From Bacteroidota bacterium (lineage in GTDB: Bacteria > Bacteroidota > Bacteroidia > Chitinophagales > UBA10324), in assembly GCA_018267315.1 (NCBI GenBank), contig JAFDYS010000003.1, positions 1 through 44,535 on the forward strand: a stretch of 44,535 nucleotides of DNA, written 5' to 3'. Shown one piece after another: positions 40,897 to 44,535 of this stretch. The notes under the pieces were generated by a model. The model saw nothing but the letters and a program-made list of their open reading frames with translations. It searched no databases and was not told the origin of the DNA. Position numbers and translations under genes: made by a program. Each line of letters begins with the position of its first letter. Position 1 is the first letter of the stretch.

Positions 40897-41394
40897 TTAT
40901 GAAAACCAGGCGCGTAGCAAGCGCCATAAATTATTTTCAATCTTCAGCATGACCGTATTCCTGCCGTTGAAATTGATGTTCCATTTCCTGTGGGAGGGAT
41001 CAATCCAGTGTACAACCGGATAGAGCCAGCTGTTCAACAAAAAATCATTGCTGTCGAAGTCAAAATGAAAATCCCGCACTTGAAATGATTGAAGAAGCGC
41101 CTGTGATTTGCCGATAATCTGTACCAATGTCATATTCCCTCTTCGTTGTTTTCTTTCGGCTTTTTTGACGGGAGGTTTATACTTCCTTTCGGCAGGATCA
41201 ATCGTAAAACGGTAACCGGCGATGCGAAAACGCAGCAGGATTTTTTCATCATCAAGTATCAGCTTCATACTTCCAAATGCTGACCACCGTAGTTCACACT
41301 TCCCGGTTTCGCTGTTCAGATCAATTATAACGGGAGAGAGTAAAAGGAACAGTAAGACAATGATAAGAAACGCAGGAACGAGCAGCCACCACAT
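40897..41394 (-). CDS. DUF2953-like single-helix membrane protein
   Basis: 165 residues from ATG at 41394 (a TTG three codons upstream is possible). One N-terminal membrane helix (about 3-23, WLLVPAFLIIVLLFLLLSPV) is followed by a beta-rich segment (CELRWSAFGSMKLILDDEKI), a basic linker (KPPVKKAERKQRRG) and a conserved C-terminal part with FHFDFDSNDFLLNSWLYPVV and NINFNGRNTVMLKIENNLWR. This matches DUF2953 as known beside the GerW family in Firmicutes, though the protein is shorter than Bacillus YtfI. It starts the GerW pair operon with a 24-base gap. A role shared with the GerW protein is inferred from position only. Confidence 0.7.
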   Translation of the reverse strand: MWWLLVPAFLIIVLLFLLLSPVIIDLNSETGKCELRWSAFGSMKLILDDEKILLRFRIAGYRFTIDPAERKYKPPVKKAERKQRRGNMTLVQIIGKSQALLQSFQVRDFHFDFDSNDFLLNSWLYPVVHWIDPSHRKWNINFNGRNTVMLKIENNLWRLLRAWFS

Positions 41395-41494
41395 GACTGG
41401 CAAATTTCAGGCTGCCGCCATCCACATTCTATGACTTTATTCAAAGCAGGATATGATTTGAGTCAATTTTTCTGCGATGTGTGCAGGCCCCGCG

Positions 41495-41935
41495 TTACCT
41501 CAATCTGACGGTTGGCCAGTTCTTATCAGCAGCAGAAATATATTCGCTTTGTTTCTTGTTCCATTCATCACGTATGCCAGTACTGTAATTCAGATAAAGT
41601 TTGCCACCTACGATGCTCCAGGCGTCAGGTTCTGTCTTCGCTTTATAACCCTTTGCCATTCCATAAGCGCACCAGCCACCGTACTGCGGCGCAAATTTTT
41701 CAGGATCTGAAATGAAGAGCTTAAGATTTTTCTCGCTCGAGAAATACCAGTTAGAGTTGTTCCAGCGGTAATGGAATTGCTTCAGTCCTTCTGCAGGATA
41801 TCCTTCCGTGAAGTAGGCCACCGGATCGAAGCCGCGAATGGCTTGATCAGAAACTGAAAAAACTTCGGGCTTCTGAGCCAATGAAAAGGCAGGAATGAGC
41901 AGAAGGCACAGAAACCATTTATTTATTAGAGCCAT
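41495..41935 (-). CDS. secreted YHS domain-containing protein
   Basis: 146 residues with a signal peptide (MALINKWFLCLLLIPAFSLAQ). The YHS domain is seen in AIRGFDPVAYFTEGYPAEGL, WYFSSEKNLKLFISDPEKFAP and QYGGWCAYGMAKGYKA. Related YHS proteins are tied to metal binding or to heavy-metal and copper handling, usually with a Cys near the end of the domain (GGWCAYGMA here). The carboxy-terminal WSIVGGKLYLNYSTGIRDEW is common to the family of exported bacterial YHS proteins. It lies 100 bases upstream of the DUF2953-like gene on the same strand and 75 bases downstream of mfd. Confidence 0.85.
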   Translation of the reverse strand: MALINKWFLCLLLIPAFSLAQKPEVFSVSDQAIRGFDPVAYFTEGYPAEGLKQFHYRWNNSNWYFSSEKNLKLFISDPEKFAPQYGGWCAYGMAKGYKAKTEPDAWSIVGGKLYLNYSTGIRDEWNKKQSEYISAADKNWPTVRLR

Positions 41936-42009
41936 AGAAAAGGATTTTGCTGCAAAGAAACGGGGTACCCAATTTTGAATGCATCACACTGACGACATTT
42001 CGAACCAAC

Positions 42010-44535
42010 TCAGGAGAGTGTTTCAAAATTTCCGATCGTAGAAAGCAGTTCCCGTGCTTCCCGCAGGTTGCGAACGTCTCTGAATTGAATAAGCATGGAT
42101 CTTTCCATCTGCCGCATACTGCATCGCTGCGGGTGAGCAGTTACATAACCAAGCAATCGTGCAAAAACTTCTGAATCGTAATAGGCAGATTCCGGATCTT
42201 CAATGGTGTAACATTTCATGATGCCGCGGCGCAACTGAAGTTTCTCAAAGCCGAGCTGCTTCGCCAGCTTTCGCAGTCGCACTCCGTCAAACAATTCTTT
42301 CACTTCTTTTGGCACCGGACCGAAACGGTCAATGAGTTTTTCTTCAAATGCTTTGAGCGCATCATCATTCTCGATGTTGTCGAGTTCGGTGTAAAGAGAA
42401 AGCCGTTCATTGATGTTGGAAACATAGTCGTCGGGAATCAGCATTTCCGTATCGGTATCTATGGTACTTTCACGGGTGAATGTTTTCTCTTCCTGAATTT
42501 CTTCCTTAAAGATTTCCTTGAATTCGGTCTGCTTCAGTTCGCGGATGGCTTCATCAAGAATTTTGTGATAGGTGTCGTAGCCGATGTCGGCGATGAAGCC
42601 GCTTTGTTCCGCACCCAGAATATTACCGGCACCGCGGATGTCCATGTCGCGCATCGAAATTTGAAAACCGCTGCCGAGTTCGGCAAACTCTTCAATCGTC
42701 TTCAGTCGTTTTCTTGCTTCCTGCGTGAGCACACTTGGCGGCGGTGTTACGAGATAGCAGAAGGCCTTCTTGTTGGAACGTCCGACGCGGCCACGCAACT
42801 GGTGCAGATCGCTCAGCCCGAATAACTGCGCATCGTTGATGATGATGGTGTTGGCATTGGGAATGTCGAGTCCGCTCTCTACAATGTTGGTGCATACCAG
42901 CACATCGTATTTCCGTTCGATGAAGGAGATCATTTTCTCTTCGAGGATGTGGCCTTCGAGTTGCCCGTGCGCCACGGTAATATCAATATCAGGACAAATT
43001 TTCCGCAACATGCCGGCCACTTCGCCGATGTCTTTTACCCGGTTGTGAATGAAGAAAACCTGTCCGCCGCGGTTCACTTCAAACTCGATGGCTTCCTTTA
43101 TACGGTCTGCATCGAAGGTGAGCACTTCGGTTTCTATCGGCTGCCGGTTGGGCGGAGGCGTGTTGATGATGGACAAATCGCGTGCGCCCATAAGGGAGAA
43201 CTGAAGCGTACGCGGAATAGGAGTGGCGGTGAGCGTGAGTGTGTCAACATTCGCTCTCAATTGACGCAGTTTTTCTTTTACACCCACTCCGAATTTCTGT
43301 TCTTCATCCACGATAAGCAACCCGAGGTCTTTGAATTTCACTTTCGCTCCGATGAGAGATGATGTGCCGATGACGATGTCAATCTTCCCTTCTCCCAGTT
43401 TTTGAATGATCTCTTTCTGCTGCTTCGTTGATTTAAACCGGTTGATGTAATCAATCGTGCAGGGAAATTCTTTCAGCCGCTCCGTAAAAGTCTGATAGTG
43501 CTGCATGGCAAGAATAGTGGTGGGAACAAGGACTGCTACTTGTTTCCCGTCTGTCACCGACTTGAATGCAGCACGGATCGCAACTTCCGTTTTTCCGAAT
43601 CCCACATCACCGCAGACCAACCGGTCCATGGGGAAATTTTTTTCCATGTCACGCTTCACATCCACCGTCGCTTTATTCTGATCCGGCGTGTCTTCGTAAA
43701 TGAAACTTGCTTCCAGTTCGGTTTGCAGGTACGAATCCGGTGCGAAGGCAATTCCTTTCGTGGCTTTGCGCTTTGCGTAGAGGGCGATCAGCTCCTTGGA
43801 GATGTCTTTCACCTTCGCTTTCACGCGGCGCTTGAGCTGTTCCCACGCTTCCGTTCCCAGCTTGTTCACACGCGGAGGGGTTCCTTCTTTGCCAACGTAC
43901 TTGCTGATTTTGTGCAGTGACTGGATGTCAACATACAGCAGGTCGTTGTCGCGATAAACCAACCGCACCGCTTCCCGCTGCTGACCGTTCACTTCAATTT
44001 TTTCCAGTCCTGAAAAAACACCCACACCGTGATCAATGTGTGTGACGAAATCGCCCGGCCGCAACTCACGAAGCAACTTGAGTGAAAGCACCTTGCTTTT
44101 GGAATACCCCTGCCTGATGTGGTAGCGGTGATAGCGGTCGAAGATTTGGTGATCGGTGTAGCAGGCGATCTTCTTCTCCCGGTCAACAAAGCCTTCTTTG
44201 ATCGCAAACGTGACCGGCTGATAAACCACGTCGGCTTTGAGATCTTCAAAAATGGCTTCGAGCCGCCGGAACTGATTGTTGTTATCAGAGAAAAGCAGAA
44301 TGGAGTAATTCTCTTTCTTCAGTTTTTTCCAATACGCAATGAGGAGGTTGAAATTTTTGTTGATGCTCGGCTGCGGCTCCATGTCAAACGCAATCCGGTG
44401 ATCAAAATCAAACCGGAATTTTTTGCCGAACTCGATAAGGGTGAATGGGGAATAGGGAATGGTGAATTTTGATTCGTCATTGCGAGGAGGATGTGAATGG
44501 TTATAGTGAAAGCCCGACGAAGCAATCTCTTCGCT
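42010..44535 (-). CDS. mfd: transcription-repair coupling factor Mfd, N-terminus beyond window
   Basis: The frame is open from the window edge to the stop at 42010, about 841 residues. Mfd removes stalled RNA polymerase from damaged DNA and brings in UvrA. Parts in order: the end of the UvrB-like region (IEFGKKF..., then PQPSINKNFNLLIAYWKKLK, near 44340-44440); RNA polymerase-interacting domain (LRPGDFVTHIDHGVGVFSGLE, about 43900-44080); RecG-like translocase with Walker A GDVGFGKTEVA (near 43600) and DEEQ box (near 43305), TRG and helicase motifs to about 42650; and the C-terminal TRCF domain (about 42010-42450). An ATG at 44382 is internal. Bases 44440-44535, in frame, do not look like Mfd (see the repeat entry). 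Confidence 0.93.
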   Translation of the reverse strand, partial: SEEIASSGFHYNHSHPPRNDESKFTIPYSPFTLIEFGKKFRFDFDHRIAFDMEPQPSINKNFNLLIAYWKKLKKENYSILLFSDNNNQFRRLEAIFEDLKADVVYQPVTFAIKEGFVDREKKIACYTDHQIFDRYHRYHIRQGYSKSKVLSLKLLRELRPGDFVTHIDHGVGVFSGLEKIEVNGQQREAVRLVYRDNDLLYVDIQSLHKISKYVGKEGTPPRVNKLGTEAWEQLKRRVKAKVKDISKELIALYAKRKATKGIAFAPDSYLQTELEASFIYEDTPDQNKATVDVKRDMEKNFPMDRLVCGDVGFGKTEVAIRAAFKSVTDGKQVAVLVPTTILAMQHYQTFTERLKEFPCTIDYINRFKSTKQQKEIIQKLGEGKIDIVIGTSSLIGAKVKFKDLGLLIVDEEQKFGVGVKEKLRQLRANVDTLTLTATPIPRTLQFSLMGARDLSIINTPPPNRQPIETEVLTFDADRIKEAIEFEVNRGGQVFFIHNRVKDIGEVAGMLRKICPDIDITVAHGQLEGHILEEKMISFIERKYDVLVCTNIVESGLDIPNANTIIINDAQLFGLSDLHQLRGRVGRSNKKAFCYLVTPPPSVLTQEARKRLKTIEEFAELGSGFQISMRDMDIRGAGNILGAEQSGFIADIGYDTYHKILDEAIRELKQTEFKEIFKEEIQEEKTFTRESTIDTDTEMLIPDDYVSNINERLSLYTELDNIENDDALKAFEEKLIDRFGPVPKEVKELFDGVRLRKLAKQLGFEKLQLRRGIMKCYTIEDPESAYYDSEVFARLLGYVTAHPQRCSMRQMERSMLIQFRDVRNLREARELLSTIGNFETLS
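44440..44535. repeat. dispersed-repeat-like sequence inside the mfd reading frame
   Basis: The plus strand reads GTGAATGGGGAATAGGGAAT, then CGTCATTGCGAGGAGG (44475-44490) and CGACGAAGCAATCTC (44515-44529). 'CGTCATTGCGAGGAGG...CGACGAAGCAATCTC' is the core of a well-known intergenic repeat in Bacteroidetes genomes, and runs of GGTGAATGGGGAATAG resemble a second one. Translated in the mfd frame (minus) it gives SEEIASSGFHYNHSHPPRND and then ESKFTIPYSPF before genuine Mfd sequence resumes at TLIEFGKKF. The frame stays open to the window edge. Confidence 0.6.

Noticed and set aside
1..44535. tRNA, rRNA, tmRNA, riboswitch, CRISPR, prophage or transposase genes
   Set aside because: I looked for cloverleaf-like CCA ends, conserved rRNA words, known riboswitch cores and transposase motifs and saw none I could support.

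Overview
The window reads as part of a Bacteroidota (Bacteroidetes) chromosome, probably an environmental Chitinophagales/Saprospirales-like lineage. Several secreted proteins end in type IX secretion (T9SS) C-terminal domains of the 'YPNP...G.Y....' kind. Transketolase is split into two subunits, a gene is DUF4834-like, lipoprotein and Ntn-hydrolase genes are of Bacteroidetes type, some promoter-like boxes resemble TAnnTTTG, and Shine-Dalgarno sequences are mostly absent. No tRNA, rRNA, CRISPR, phage or transposase gene was seen. Intergenic DNA instead carries pieces that look like high-copy dispersed repeats.

Layout. 1-3951: end of a GatB/YqeY-domain gene and a small membrane protein gene (minus), ispE (plus), and a CocE/S15-type secreted hydrolase. 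4021-7087: a large Asp-box (BNR) beta-propeller protein with a T9SS tail, divergent from a membrane-bound LuxR-type regulator. 7091-11374 and 16695-21026: two copies of the same three-gene minus-strand set, in the order long repeat protein with T9SS tail, six-kelch/Fn3/T9SS protein, Ycf48-like propeller. They are separated by six unrelated genes (DUF4199, DUF1801-like, TMEM175-like channel, sulfotransferase, TMTC-like glycosyltransferase with TPRs, AlkD-like protein). 21102-24097: DUF1028 protein, then cysC-sat for PAPS synthesis. 24249-29364: choice-of-anchor-L/OmpA fusion, M13 metallopeptidase lipoprotein, and a MOP flippase.

29532-34226 is a tight four-gene run in which two related von Willebrand factor A (VWA) proteins lie between the N- and C-terminal subunits of transketolase. 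34308-37973: ECF sigma factor, probable membrane anti-sigma protein, Spy/CpxP-like protein, TatA and a LysM lytic transglycosylase. 38097-44535: chromate transporter, a second sulfotransferase, a GerW/DUF2953 pair, a YHS-domain protein, and most of mfd. The mfd frame runs without a stop through what looks like a dispersed repeat at the window edge.

How it fits together. Much of the window concerns the cell surface: T9SS cargo propellers, OmpA-type anchoring, flippase, glycosyltransferase, PAPS supply with two candidate sulfotransferases, and a lytic transglycosylase. The three most unusual points are the duplicated three-gene propeller set, the VWA pair inside the transketolase operon, and the apparent in-frame repeat inside mfd. 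All functional statements come from reading motifs by eye; no search was run.
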